Shown: piece after piece, positions 32,645 to 42,256 of the stretch | Layout of the letters: each line of letters opens with the position of its first letter | Numbering within the stretch: the stretch's first letter is position 1 | Assembly: GCA_017546505.1 (NCBI GenBank) | Contig: JAFYWV010000122.1 | Location: 22,564-86,563, forward strand | DNA: 64,000 nucleotides | Direction: 5' to 3' | Source: Bacteroidaceae bacterium | Lineage (GTDB): Bacteria > Bacteroidota > Bacteroidia > Bacteroidales > Bacteroidaceae | The notes under the pieces: model-generated | Databases searched by the model: none | The model's input: only the letters and a program-made list of their open reading frames with translations | Told to the model about the DNA's origin: nothing | Made by a program: the position numbers and the translations under genes

Positions 32645-33982
32645 CTACCTGAAATATTTTTCCAACTTTTTGAGCACGCGCTCCAGACAGAAGAAAATGA
32701 CGTGGTCGCCCGGCTCAATCATCGTATTACCGGTAACGTGCACTCCCACACCATTGCGTATCAGTCCACCGATATTTGCACCATCGGGCAAGCCCAGGCT
32801 CTTCACTGGTTTACGTGTTATGAGGTCATTCTCGTGCACCGGGAACTCTGCCACCACCGCTTGAATGAACGTCAGACACTTCACACTCGAGACATCCGTC
32901 TTTAGCATCATCTGGAAAATTGTGCTAGCAGCCAATTTCTTTTTATTGATGACCGAACCGATATCCATCTTCTCGGCCATTGAGATGTAGTCGATGTTCT
33001 CAATCTCCGAAACGGCACGGCACACACCGGCACGCTTTGCTGCAAGACAAGCCAGAATGTTCGTCTCGGAGTTATCGCTGAGAGCGATGAAGACATCTGT
33101 ATTCGCAATGCCCTCGCTACGCAACAGTTCGGGGTCGCGGGCATCGCCGTTAATAACCATCACCTCGTCGTCCACAAGTTCAAGCAACTTATGACAACGG
33201 TTGAGGTCGCTCTCAATGATTTTGACATCAATATCATCGGGTATCAGTTTTGTGGTGCGCACAGCAATGCGGCTACCACCCATTATGATAATGCTCTTGA
33301 CCTCTGAGAATTGCTCCTTGCCACATATTTGGCGAATATAAGGGATATTCTCGTGAGTAGTCATAAAACAGACGATATCATTTGGTATGATGCAGTCGTT
33401 TCCACGCGGAATAATTGTTTCGTCACCTCGCTGTATAGCCACAATGTGATAAGGAATATCGTGTGGCAAATCCTTGAACGGTGTGTTTATTATCGACGCG
33501 TTCTCCCTGACCTTCACACCTACCATAACAAGTGCACTGTTGCCGAACTCCAACAACTGACGCACCCAACTATACTTGATGCTGGTGGCAATCTCCTCGG
33601 CAGCAAGTTGCTCGGGGTAGATGAGCGAATCGACACCCAATGAGGAGAAATACTCCTTGTGTTTGGGAAGCAGATACTCGTAGTTATCTATTCGTGCAAT
33701 GGTTTTTGCAGCGCCAAGATAGTGAGCAAGAATACAAGCTGTTATATTACGGCTCTCGTCGGGGGTAACTGCCACAAAGAGGTCGGCACCGGAAACTCCG
33801 GCATTGTTCAAAGCCGATATTTTTGTAGGGTCGCCGACAATCGTCTGGAGGTCGAACGATGTCTCCATTTTGCCCAACTTCTCCTCGCTCTCATCAAGCA
33901 GAACCACATTTTCATTCTCGGCAGAAAGCATCTTGGCCAGGTGTGTACCCACAGCGCCTGCACCGGCAATGACAATTCTCAT
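32645..33982 (-). CDS. trkA: Trk system regulatory NAD-binding subunit
   Basis: A 445-residue cytoplasmic protein with two RCK units. The first nucleotide fold is VIAGAGAVGTHLAKMLS (residues about 4-20), and the second begins IIIMGGSRIAVRTTKL (about 230) with a less regular glycine pattern. TrkA_C segments follow each. It gates TrkH, encoded 3 bp downstream. Length is typical. Confidence 0.93.
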   Translation of the reverse strand: MRIVIAGAGAVGTHLAKMLSAENENVVLLDESEEKLGKMETSFDLQTIVGDPTKISALNNAGVSGADLFVAVTPDESRNITACILAHYLGAAKTIARIDNYEYLLPKHKEYFSSLGVDSLIYPEQLAAEEIATSIKYSWVRQLLEFGNSALVMVGVKVRENASIINTPFKDLPHDIPYHIVAIQRGDETIIPRGNDCIIPNDIVCFMTTHENIPYIRQICGKEQFSEVKSIIIMGGSRIAVRTTKLIPDDIDVKIIESDLNRCHKLLELVDDEVMVINGDARDPELLRSEGIANTDVFIALSDNSETNILACLAAKRAGVCRAVSEIENIDYISMAEKMDIGSVINKKKLAASTIFQMMLKTDVSSVKCLTFIQAVVAEFPVHENDLITRKPVKSLGLPDGANIGGLIRNGVGVHVTGNTMIEPGDHVIFFCLERVLKKLEKYFR

Positions 33983-34031
33983 AAAATCAACCTTTATACA
34001 AAAACAGGCAAAGCCTGTGTCTTATAAACAA

Positions 34032-35927
34032 TTACAGCTCCTTGAATTCCATAAATGCCCTCAAAACACTATCGGCATCCATTCCGCATATCTTGTATAG
34101 TTGCTCGGGCGTTCCGTGTTCAATGAAGGAGTCGGGAATACCCAAGACCTTAATCCTCGGAGCGTAACCGTTCTGCGCCATATATTCGGTGACAGCACTA
34201 CCCAAGCCACCCTTGACAGTTCCATCCTCCAGTGTTACAATGTATTTGAAATTCTCACCCACCTCACGGAGAATGTCCTCGTCGACAGGTTTAAGGAAAC
34301 GCATATCATAGTGGGCTACGCTCACGCCATTATCGGCAGCAGCCTGCAGTGCCTGCTGTACCAACTTGCCAATTGGGCCGATGGTAAGGAACGCCACGTC
34401 GCTACCGGCAGTCAATTTGCGGCCTGTACCCACTTTTACAGTCTCTAACGGGCAACGCCAATCGACAAGGTTGCCTTTGCCACGCGGATAACGTATGACA
34501 AATGTTCCCATACCCGGCTGCACAGCCGTGTACATCAAACGACGCAACTCACATTCGTCGTATGGCGAAGAGATTGTTATGTTTGGCACCGGACGCAGAT
34601 AGGCCAGGTCGAATGCACCGTGGTGTGTCGGGCCATCCTCGCCGACAATGCCCGCCCTGTCAAGACAAAGCACCATATCAAGACGTTGCAACGCAGCATC
34701 GTGAATAAGGTTGTCATAACCGCGTTGCATAAACGAAGAGTATATGTTACAGAACGGCAACATTCCCCCCTTTGCCAAACCGGCAGAGAAGGTTACGGCG
34801 TGCCCCTCGGCTATACCGACGTCGAAGAAGCGTTCAGGGAAGACATTCATCAACTTGTTCATAGAACAACCTGTCGGCATTGCCGGGGTTATTCCCACTA
34901 CTCTGTCATCGCTTTTAGCAAGCTCGACAAGCGTCTCGCCAAAGACATCCTGGAAACGGGGAGTACCACCCTCGGCCACTATGCGTTCACCTGTCTCAAC
35001 ATCGAAAATACCAGGCTGATGCCACACGGTAGCATTCTTCTCGGCAGGTTCCCAGCCCTTGCCCTTGACAGTGTGGATATGGAGCATTCGAGGACCTTTC
35101 ATATCCTTTATGCTCCTGAGCATACGCACGAGTTCAAGTACATTGTGGCCATTTATGGGACCGAAATAACGGGCACTCATTCCCTCGAAGAAGTTATTCT
35201 GTTTGAAGAGCATAGCCTTCAAACCGTTGTTGAAACGTATGAGGGCATTGGCACGCTGTTCGTTGAGAATACCAACTTTTTTCAAAGCCTTGGCAATGCT
35301 GTAACGTATCTTGTTGTATGCCCTTGACGAGTGCATTGAGATGAGCAACTGGCTCATTCCGCCCACACTCTTGTCGATGGACATATTATTGTCGTTGAGT
35401 ATTATCAACAGATTGCTTTTTGTGTTCGCAAGATTGTTGAGCCCCTCGTATGCCAAGCCACCGCTCATAGAGCCATCGCCAATTATCGCCACCACGTGTT
35501 CATCACTACCCTTCATTGTCGCCGACACGGCAAGACCCAATGCGGCCGAAATTGAATTTGAGGCGTGTCCTGCTACAAAAGCATCGTACTCACTCTCCTC
35601 GGGCGAGGGAAACGGCTTTATTCCGTTCAGCTTGCGGTTAGTGTGGAAACGGTCGCGACGCCCGGTAAGTATCTTATGGCCGTATGCCTGATGCCCCACG
35701 TCCCAGACAAGCTTGTCATCCGGTGTAGAGAATACATAATGCAAAGCCACGGTCAGTTCAACCGAACCAAGACTGGAGGCAAAATGACCGGGATTGTTCG
35801 CAAGCGAATCAATGATGAAGCCTCGCAATTCACAACACACCTGTTCGAGTTGGTCCTCGGGCAACTTACGCAAGTCGGCCGGAGTGTTGATGGTTGCAAG
35901 CAACGGATATTTTATCTCTTTTTCCAT
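34032..35927 (-). CDS. dxs: 1-Deoxy-D-xylulose-5-phosphate synthase
   Basis: A 631-residue thiamine-diphosphate enzyme joining pyruvate and glyceraldehyde 3-phosphate as the first step of the MEP pathway. The ThDP motif is [16 protein letters not shown] with LNDNNMSID. Other conserved blocks are [16 protein letters not shown], the transketolase-like [15 protein letters not shown], and FLTIGPIG near the C-terminus. It heads an operon with trkA and trkH, an arrangement known in other Bacteroidales although the functions are unrelated. Confidence 0.95.
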   Translation of the reverse strand: MEKEIKYPLLATINTPADLRKLPEDQLEQVCCELRGFIIDSLANNPGHFASSLGSVELTVALHYVFSTPDDKLVWDVGHQAYGHKILTGRRDRFHTNRKLNGIKPFPSPEESEYDAFVAGHASNSISAALGLAVSATMKGSDEHVVAIIGDGSMSGGLAYEGLNNLANTKSNLLIILNDNNMSIDKSVGGMSQLLISMHSSRAYNKIRYSIAKALKKVGILNEQRANALIRFNNGLKAMLFKQNNFFEGMSARYFGPINGHNVLELVRMLRSIKDMKGPRMLHIHTVKGKGWEPAEKNATVWHQPGIFDVETGERIVAEGGTPRFQDVFGETLVELAKSDDRVVGITPAMPTGCSMNKLMNVFPERFFDVGIAEGHAVTFSAGLAKGGMLPFCNIYSSFMQRGYDNLIHDAALQRLDMVLCLDRAGIVGEDGPTHHGAFDLAYLRPVPNITISSPYDECELRRLMYTAVQPGMGTFVIRYPRGKGNLVDWRCPLETVKVGTGRKLTAGSDVAFLTIGPIGKLVQQALQAAADNGVSVAHYDMRFLKPVDEDILREVGENFKYIVTLEDGTVKGGLGSAVTEYMAQNGYAPRIKVLGIPDSFIEHGTPEQLYKICGMDADSVLRAFMEFKEL

Positions 35928-36044
35928 TTGAAATCCAATATTCTATTACAACAGCAAAACAGCCACAACTGCAATTGTACCATAAGCACACAATTGTGAC
36001 CAAAATGACTGCTGTAAATATAGTCATAAAAAACAAATTTGTTG

Positions 36045-36052
36045 CAAAGATA
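36045..36052 (-). promoter_or_regulatory. -7 box of the dxs-trkA-trkH operon
   Basis: TATCTTTG on the minus strand, exact TAnnTTTG, about 118 bp before the dxs ATG. The divergent GSCFA -7 box lies only about 25 bp away, so the two promoters are back to back. Confidence 0.5.
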
Positions 36053-36075
36053 TTACAAATCTTGATGAAGTTGAT

Positions 36076-36083
36076 TATTTTTG
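36076..36083 (+). promoter_or_regulatory. -7 box of the GSCFA-murF/alr operon
   Basis: TATTTTTG, exact TAnnTTTG, 20 bp before the ATG at 36104, giving a short leader. Confidence 0.5.
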
Positions 36084-36103
36084 CATACAAATTACTTGAT
36101 ACG

Positions 36104-37099
36104 ATGCTTTTCACCACACCCGTCGGATTGCCCTGTGGCACATTGGAAATTTCACACAAAAGCAGGCTGATGCTTATCGGCTCCTGTTTTGCCGGCAACA
36201 TCGGCACTGTCTTGCTCGACAACAAGTTCAATGTCGATGTAAATCCTTTCGGCGTGCAATACAACCCATTGTCGATAGAGACAGTACTTTCAAGGATTAT
36301 CGACGGGACACCGTTCGAAAACGACTCACCCGAAATCTTCGAGCACAACGGCAAGTGGCACAGCATCCTGCATCACAGCGACTTCTCAAGCAACAGCAAG
36401 GCGCAGCTGATTGACGGTATCAACAAAAGACTCCTGAAAGCCCACGGCGCCATTGGTGAGTGCGACACAATCATCATCACACTGGGCACCGCATACGCAT
36501 ATACGCGCAAAAGCGACAATGCCATCGTTGGCAACTGCCACAAACTGCCGGGCAACTGTTTCACGCGCACGCTGCTTGGGCTAGAGAGTATAACAGAGAG
36601 ACTCTTGAATGTAATGCAACGCATTATAGCCATCAACCCCAAAGTAAAGTTCCTGTTCACCGTAAGCCCCATACGCCATTTGCGCGACGGCGCCCACGAC
36701 AACCAGAAAAGCAAGGCTACACTGTTGCTTGCCATTGACAGGATAGCACAGACACTCCCAAACAACACCGCCTATTTTCCTTCATACGAGATTATGATGG
36801 ACGAACTTAGGGATTACAGATTTTATGCAGATGATATGTTGCACCCGTCGGCAAAGGCCATCGAATACATTTGGGAGTGTTTTGACAAGTGCTACTTCAG
36901 CAAAGAGACAAGGCTGCTGAACACAAAGACCGCAGAGATTACACGTGGACTGGCACACAGGCCTTTTGACCCGGAGTCTGCCTCATACACACAATTCATT
37001 GCACAGATACTGCAAAAGATTGAGGCTGTCGAGAAAGAGCATCCATATATAGATTTCGAAAAAGAGAAAATACAATGCAATACACTGTTGAACAGATAA
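36104..37099 (+). CDS. GSCFA-domain protein
   Basis: A 331-residue protein. The family motif is near the N-terminus: LMLIGSCFAGNIG (about residues 24-36), where G-S-C-F-A gives the name. Further SGNH-like blocks are IIITLGTAYAY and the C-terminal DDMLHPS with a D-x-x-H pair, so a GDSL/SGNH-hydrolase-like activity is plausible, though the family is uncharacterised. I start it at MLFTTPVGLPCG; longer upstream starts run through the promoter. It overlaps murF-alr by 25 bp, as in other Bacteroidales, hinting at a cell-wall or envelope role. Confidence 0.88.
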   Translation: MLFTTPVGLPCGTLEISHKSRLMLIGSCFAGNIGTVLLDNKFNVDVNPFGVQYNPLSIETVLSRIIDGTPFENDSPEIFEHNGKWHSILHHSDFSSNSKAQLIDGINKRLLKAHGAIGECDTIIITLGTAYAYTRKSDNAIVGNCHKLPGNCFTRTLLGLESITERLLNVMQRIIAINPKVKFLFTVSPIRHLRDGAHDNQKSKATLLLAIDRIAQTLPNNTAYFPSYEIMMDELRDYRFYADDMLHPSAKAIEYIWECFDKCYFSKETRLLNTKTAEITRGLAHRPFDPESASYTQFIAQILQKIEAVEKEHPYIDFEKEKIQCNTLLNR

Positions 37100-39555
37100 A
37101 GAATATATTGAAGGCCGAAGGTAAACTTGCAACCCCGGACCGCAAGGTGACACGTTTGCTGACAGACAGCCGTTCGCTCTCGTTCCCCGAAGAGACAATG
37201 TTCTTTGCACTCAAAACGAAACACGGCAATGGACACAACTACATCAAAGGACTGTACAACAAAGGCGTAAGAAACTTTGTTGTGAGCGACACAGCCGGCC
37301 TTGCAGATATCGATGACGCAAATTTCATCATCACAGACAACACTCTAGCAGCATTGCAGACACTGGCCAGGCACCACCGTTCCTTGTTCGACATACCCAT
37401 AGTGGGCATTACAGGCAGTGATGGAAAGACCATTGTAAAGGAGTGGCTCTACCAGCTCACAGCCGGGAGTTACAATGTAACCCGCTCACCACGCAGCTAC
37501 AACTCACAGATAGGCGTACCTCTCTCGGTGTGGATGCTTGGAGAGGAAAGCACGTTAGGCATCTTTGAGGCCGGCATATCACAAAGCCAGGAGATGGGCA
37601 AGCTGCAGCAGATAATAAAGCCGACAATAGGCATAATAACAAATATAAGCGGAGCACACCAAGAGAACTTCAACACATTGCAGCAAAAGTGCGCAGAGAA
37701 GCTATTATTGCTTAGCGAATGCGACATAATCATATACAATGCCGACGACCCTGCCCTGTCCGACTGCATTGCTCACTCCATACTGCCGTCACGCGAGATA
37801 GCCTGGTCAAGAACAGATGCAGAACGCCCACTCTACATTGCATCGGTAACTACAGAGGAGGAGAGCACAATCATAAATTACCGTTACCTGACTATCGAGG
37901 GCAGCTATCGCATACCTTTTATTGACAACGCCTCCATTGAGAACTCCATCAACTGCCTTGCAGCAGCACTCTACCTGATGATACCGCCAAAGACCATTGC
38001 CGAGCGTATGGCACAGCTTGAACCCATAGCAATGCGTCTTGAGGTAAAGGAGGGCAAGAATAGCTGTATGATAATAAACGACAGCTACAACTCGGACACA
38101 GCCTCACTGGATATCGCTCTCGACTTTATGGAGCGACGTTGCAAGACAAGACCGGAGCTGAAACGCACACTCATCCTTGCCGATATAAAGCAGACAGGCG
38201 AGAGAGCCTCCACGCTATACAGCAATGTCATCAAGTGCCTCAAAGAGCATAGAATAGAGAAATTCATCGGCATAGGCAGTGACATATCGTCACAGGCGCA
38301 TATTTTCTGCAACACAGGAATGGAGTGTCACTTTTTTACGGACACAAAGGAGTTGCTTACTTCACAGGTTCTAAGAGATATACAACGTGAATGCATCCTG
38401 ATAAAAGGCTCACGCTCATTCCATTTTGAGGATGTGACCGAAGTGCTTGAGAAGAAGGTGCACCAGACAATCCTGGAGGTGAACCTCAATGCTCTGCGCG
38501 ACAATCTCAACTACTACCGCAACAGCCTTGATGCCGAGACAAAAACCATCTGTATGGTAAAGGCCGGAGCATACGGAGCCGGAGCATTGGAGGTAGGACG
38601 CACATTACAGGAGTGCAACATCGACTACCTTGCAGTGGCTGTTGCCGACGAAGGGGCAGAACTGCGCAAAGAGGGCATCACAACCGGAATAATCGTAATG
38701 AACCCGGAGCCGAGTTCTTTTGGTACACTGTTCGAGAACAAACTCGAGCCGGAGGTTTATAGCTTTGGAATGTTGAGGTCGCTCATTGAAGCCGGACGCC
38801 GCGAAGGAATAACTGATTACCCTGTGCACATAAAAGTTGATACGGGAATGCACCGCCTTGGTTTTATGCCGGAAGAAATTCCGGCTGTTGTAGAGTTGCT
38901 GAAACAGCAAACGACACTGACACCACGCTCGATATTCTCGCATTTTGCAGGTAGCGACAGCCCGCTGTTCGACGACTTTTCAAAACAACAGTTGCAACGT
39001 TTCAGTACTGCAGCCGAGACACTGCAACAGGCGTTCAGGCACAAGATTTTACGGCATATATGCAACAGCGCCGGCACAGAACGCTTTACTGATGCAAGAA
39101 TGGACATTGTCCGCTTGGGAATAGGTCTTTATGGTATATCTCCCACTGAAGAGAACAAGAACCTTCGCCCTATCTCAACACTAAAGACCATCATCTTGCA
39201 GATGCGCGACGTACCGGCCGACGAAACTGTAGGCTACAGCCGCAAGGGGGTGTTGAAACGTGCATCACGCATTGCCGCACTGCCAATAGGATATGCCGAC
39301 GGGCTCAACCGTCACTTGGGCAATGGCAAAGGCTACTGCATCATCAACGGCAAGCGAGCGCCATACATAGGAAATATCTGTATGGATGTCTGTATGGTTG
39401 ACGTCACGGACATCGACTGCAAAGAGGGGGATATTGTAGAGATTTTTGGTCCGCAGTTACCGGTAACGACAATTGCCGATTGGCTTGAGACAATACCTTA
39501 CGAAGTGCTGACATCGGTATCGGAAAGGATAAAGAGAGTCTATTATAGTGATTAA
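37075..39555 (+). CDS. MurF-alanine racemase fusion
   Basis: An 826-residue bifunctional enzyme of peptidoglycan synthesis. The N-terminal half (to about 450) is MurF, which adds D-Ala-D-Ala to the UDP-MurNAc tripeptide: ATP loop VGITGSDGKTIVKEW, EAGISQSQEM, INDSYNSD. The C-terminal half is a PLP alanine racemase: Lys in TICMVKAGAYGAG, HRLGFMPEE, and the region GYSRKGVLKRASRIA with the catalytic Tyr further in ALPIGYADG. The fusion makes D-alanine and uses its dipeptide in one chain and is typical of Bacteroidetes. A separate ddl is not seen here. Confidence 0.95.
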   Translation: MQYTVEQIKNILKAEGKLATPDRKVTRLLTDSRSLSFPEETMFFALKTKHGNGHNYIKGLYNKGVRNFVVSDTAGLADIDDANFIITDNTLAALQTLARHHRSLFDIPIVGITGSDGKTIVKEWLYQLTAGSYNVTRSPRSYNSQIGVPLSVWMLGEESTLGIFEAGISQSQEMGKLQQIIKPTIGIITNISGAHQENFNTLQQKCAEKLLLLSECDIIIYNADDPALSDCIAHSILPSREIAWSRTDAERPLYIASVTTEEESTIINYRYLTIEGSYRIPFIDNASIENSINCLAAALYLMIPPKTIAERMAQLEPIAMRLEVKEGKNSCMIINDSYNSDTASLDIALDFMERRCKTRPELKRTLILADIKQTGERASTLYSNVIKCLKEHRIEKFIGIGSDISSQAHIFCNTGMECHFFTDTKELLTSQVLRDIQRECILIKGSRSFHFEDVTEVLEKKVHQTILEVNLNALRDNLNYYRNSLDAETKTICMVKAGAYGAGALEVGRTLQECNIDYLAVAVADEGAELRKEGITTGIIVMNPEPSSFGTLFENKLEPEVYSFGMLRSLIEAGRREGITDYPVHIKVDTGMHRLGFMPEEIPAVVELLKQQTTLTPRSIFSHFAGSDSPLFDDFSKQQLQRFSTAAETLQQAFRHKILRHICNSAGTERFTDARMDIVRLGIGLYGISPTEENKNLRPISTLKTIILQMRDVPADETVGYSRKGVLKRASRIAALPIGYADGLNRHLGNGKGYCIINGKRAPYIGNICMDVCMVDVTDIDCKEGDIVEIFGPQLPVTTIADWLETIPYEVLTSVSERIKRVYYSD

Positions 39556-39594
39556 TACGACAATAGGGTGACCGTGGTCACCCTATTGTCGTAT
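39555..39594. terminator. Bidirectional terminator after murF-alr
   Basis: A perfect 19-bp stem (arm ATACGACAATAGGGTGACC) with a 2-nt centre, starting on the last base of the stop codon, between converging genes. Confidence 0.8.
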
Positions 39595-39622
39595 GGGATT
39601 CGTATCTCACCCGTTTACTCAA

Positions 39623-40933
39623 TCATAGGAAGTTCTTGATGAATATATAGAATATCAGCAACGGTGTTATAAAGCGCAGCATAAAAAGCAAGGTTGCCAC
39701 CACTCTGTTGTTGCACTGCCCGTTATTGGTAATCTCCTCACGCATAAACCCTTTTTTCATAAACCACATCACAAAGATACAGGTAAACATCGCCCCAAGC
39801 GGCATAAGCACATTGGCTGTGATATTATCAAAAATCGTAAAGAAATCAACCCCAAAAAGCCCGAAGAATGTGACAGCACTCAACGCTATTGACACGACAG
39901 TTGTGACAAGCGCTCCACTCTTGCGTGATAGCTTGAACTCCTCGGCGGCGTAAGCAGTGAGAACCTCGTGGAACGATATGGTAGAGGTGAGTGATGCAAG
40001 GATAACAAGAAGAAAGAATATTGCCGACCACAGCGACGGCAATGGCATCCCCTTGAAAATCTCGGGCAGTGTAACAAAGACAAGCGAAGGACCCTCAGTC
40101 GGTTCAAGACCGGCGCTGAAGACTGCCGGAAAAATGACAAGCCCGGCAAGTACAGAGACCACAAGAGTGAGCAGCGACACATTCAATGATGTAGACACCA
40201 TATTATTGTCCTTCTTGAAGTATGATGCGTAGGTGACCATACAACCCATTCCCACAGAGAGCGAAAAGAATGCCTGACCAATGGCCATCATTATGGTATC
40301 GGCTTTGAACGCCTCGGCAAAGTCGCACGAGAAGAAGAACTTGTATCCCTCGGTTGCACCGGGCATAAAAGCAACTCGCACGGCCATTACAATGAGTATG
40401 ACAAAGAGTGCGGGCATCATAATCTTTGCAGCCTTTTCAATACCCTTTTCCACTCCCCTCGAAACAATGAAATGAGTCATCAATATGAACAGCACACCAT
40501 ATATCAAAGGCCTCCACGAACCTTGAAACAATGCGAACTGCTCCTTGAAAGAGAGGTCGGAGTTGAATATTGAGCCCGTTATGGAGTTTACAAAATACTC
40601 CAGCGACCAGCCTGCAATCAGATAGTAATAGCCCGATATGAGCAACGCGCCAAGCACTCCGCTGTAGCCCAACCAGCTCCAACGTGTGGAGAGGGAACGG
40701 AATGCACCGACGGCATTTTTATTTGTCCTGCGCCCTACTGCAAACTCGGCAATCATTGCGGGAATGCCCACAACAAGCACACTCAAAAGAAATACAAGCA
40801 AGAAGGCTGCCCCACCGTGCTTGCCGGCAATATATGGAAAACGCCACAATGCTCCCAGGCCGATGGCACTGCCGGCCGCCACCAATATCACGCTCAATTT
40901 GCCTCCAAACGAGGCTCTCGGTTCTTTACTCAT
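39623..40933 (-). CDS. Sodium-dependent transporter of the NSS (SNF) family
   Basis: A 436-residue membrane protein from the start MSKEPRASFGGKLSVILV. The first helix shows the NSS signature SAIGLGALWRFPYIAGKHGG, which forms the substrate and Na+ sites of LeuT-like carriers. Roughly 11-12 helices follow. The family moves amino acids such as tryptophan, tyrosine or branched-chain residues with sodium; the substrate here is not evident. An upstream in-frame start at 40990 lies within the terminator hairpin of ddh and is rejected. Confidence 0.9.
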   Translation of the reverse strand: MSKEPRASFGGKLSVILVAAGSAIGLGALWRFPYIAGKHGGAAFLLVFLLSVLVVGIPAMIAEFAVGRRTNKNAVGAFRSLSTRWSWLGYSGVLGALLISGYYYLIAGWSLEYFVNSITGSIFNSDLSFKEQFALFQGSWRPLIYGVLFILMTHFIVSRGVEKGIEKAAKIMMPALFVILIVMAVRVAFMPGATEGYKFFFSCDFAEAFKADTIMMAIGQAFFSLSVGMGCMVTYASYFKKDNNMVSTSLNVSLLTLVVSVLAGLVIFPAVFSAGLEPTEGPSLVFVTLPEIFKGMPLPSLWSAIFFLLVILASLTSTISFHEVLTAYAAEEFKLSRKSGALVTTVVSIALSAVTFFGLFGVDFFTIFDNITANVLMPLGAMFTCIFVMWFMKKGFMREEITNNGQCNNRVVATLLFMLRFITPLLIFYIFIKNFL

Positions 40934-40968
40934 AGCAACAGTTTTCAAGATAGACCGCGAAAATAACA

Positions 40969-41016
40969 AAAAAGCAGAAACGAACAACAACTTTATGCCA
41001 TTCGTTTCTGCTTTTT
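40969..41016 (-). terminator. Terminator of ddh
   Basis: A 16-bp perfect stem (AAAAAGCAGAAACGAA with its complement at 41001-41016) and a 16-nt loop, with a T run on the minus strand. Confidence 0.7.
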
Positions 41017-41061
41017 AACTATCAATAAGCATTCTCTTAAATACTTTCTTCTCTGAGAGCT

Positions 41062-41961
41062 TTATACAAGGTGTGCAATATGCTGTTCCCTATCGCCGTA
41101 AAGAAGGTCTATGAGCGGGATTTCAATCATTGTGTAACAACCGGGAGCCTGACGCATTGTTGCACGAGCACAGCACACAAGCACTTGTGCTGTGAGCGCC
41201 GGATTGTTTATTCGCATATTGAACTCGAAGAGCTGGTTCTGTGTAGTACCCGAAACACCCTTGCGTGTGAGGTTGACACCGTGTCCCATATCAAGCAGGT
41301 CATCAACACAAGGAACCTCTTTCACGTGAGTCTCGTCATTGACAAAGTATGGGTCGGCCTTTATGGCCGCTGCAACTTGATTGAAATCATACCCGTCCTC
41401 AATCTCGACATATACCATACGGCGATGTATTCCTGTACCGACAGGGATTGTCATAGAGAGTGCAGCCTTCACGCCCTCTATTGCCTTTACGGCAACAGTA
41501 TGTCCCATACTCATACCCGGACCGAAGTTGGTGTATGTGATGCCCTTTGGAGCAATGGCCTCAAGCAGGGTGCGGATTACCGAGTCACTACCCGGGTCCC
41601 AACCGGCAGAGATTATCGACACAGCGTTGCCGGCCTCGGCACTCTCGCCCAATGAACGGCGCAAATCGAGGATTTTTGAGTGGATATCGAAACTGTCGAC
41701 AGTGTTTATACCCAATGCAAGGATATCCTTTGCATACTTTTCAACGCTGCGTGTAGGTGTTGACAGGATGGCAACATCAACATCACCCAACTCTCGGATA
41801 TCCTTTACCACATCATATCCCTCGAGTTCTGCGGGGAGATTCTCGGCTCCCGAACGGCGAACAACGCCGGCCACCTCAAAATCGGGCGCTGCATTGAGCG
41901 CCTGCAATGTATATTTTCCTATGTTGCCATAGCCCACTATGGCTGCTCTTATCTTCTTCAT
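41062..41961 (-). CDS. ddh: meso-Diaminopimelate dehydrogenase
   Basis: A 299-residue NADPH enzyme that makes meso-diaminopimelate directly from tetrahydrodipicolinate, shortening the lysine and peptidoglycan pathway. The N-terminal fold [19 protein letters not shown] binds [19 protein letters not shown] and [15 protein letters not shown] form the substrate pocket. Length is normal. It is monocistronic, with its own terminator hairpin downstream. Confidence 0.94.
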   Translation of the reverse strand: MKKIRAAIVGYGNIGKYTLQALNAAPDFEVAGVVRRSGAENLPAELEGYDVVKDIRELGDVDVAILSTPTRSVEKYAKDILALGINTVDSFDIHSKILDLRRSLGESAEAGNAVSIISAGWDPGSDSVIRTLLEAIAPKGITYTNFGPGMSMGHTVAVKAIEGVKAALSMTIPVGTGIHRRMVYVEIEDGYDFNQVAAAIKADPYFVNDETHVKEVPCVDDLLDMGHGVNLTRKGVSGTTQNQLFEFNMRINNPALTAQVLVCCARATMRQAPGCYTMIEIPLIDLLYGDREQHIAHLV

Positions 41962-42158
41962 ATATATGTGTATTTATTTTACTCTGCGAATATATACAAA
42001 ATCTAAATTCCATATATCGGGTAGAGCCGTTTTTTTAACAATATTAACCAGAAAATGTAACAGCAGCCAGACCTTATATATAAAAAAGATTGAGGGCAAC
42101 TGTCACATATCAGTCACCCTCATCTTGTATGGAAATGAATAAAAAAATGAAATTCAAG

Positions 42159-42219
42159 GCTTGTGAAGGCCTAAAAACCGCAGTTTACTTGAAGTAAATG
42201 AGGGATTTTTAGGACAAGC
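42159..42219. repeat. Long imperfect hairpin between pnp and ddh
   Basis: Outer arms GCTTGT...CCTAAAAA (42159-42177) pair with TTTTTAGGACAAGC (42206-42219) around a 5-nt bulge, and an inner stem TTTACTT/AAGTAAA (42184-42198) completes a two-tier structure. It may end pnp transcription (a T run lies about 10 nt further on the minus strand) or be a dispersed REP-like element. The rest of 41962-42256 shows nothing else. Confidence 0.5.
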
Positions 42220-42256
42220 ATAACGCAGAAGTTCGCTTTTTAGTCATTTACATTCA

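Noticed and set aside
32120-32905. A 261-codon plus-strand open frame over trkH and trkA
   Set aside because: Antisense to two well-supported genes and rich in His/Arg/Gln as expected for a shadow frame.
34620-35327. A 235-codon plus-strand frame over dxs
   Set aside because: Antisense to an intact dxs; no family resemblance.
35894-36103. N-terminal extension of the GSCFA gene by 70 codons
   Set aside because: It would run through the dxs start and both divergent promoters; GSCFA proteins begin near MLFTTPV.
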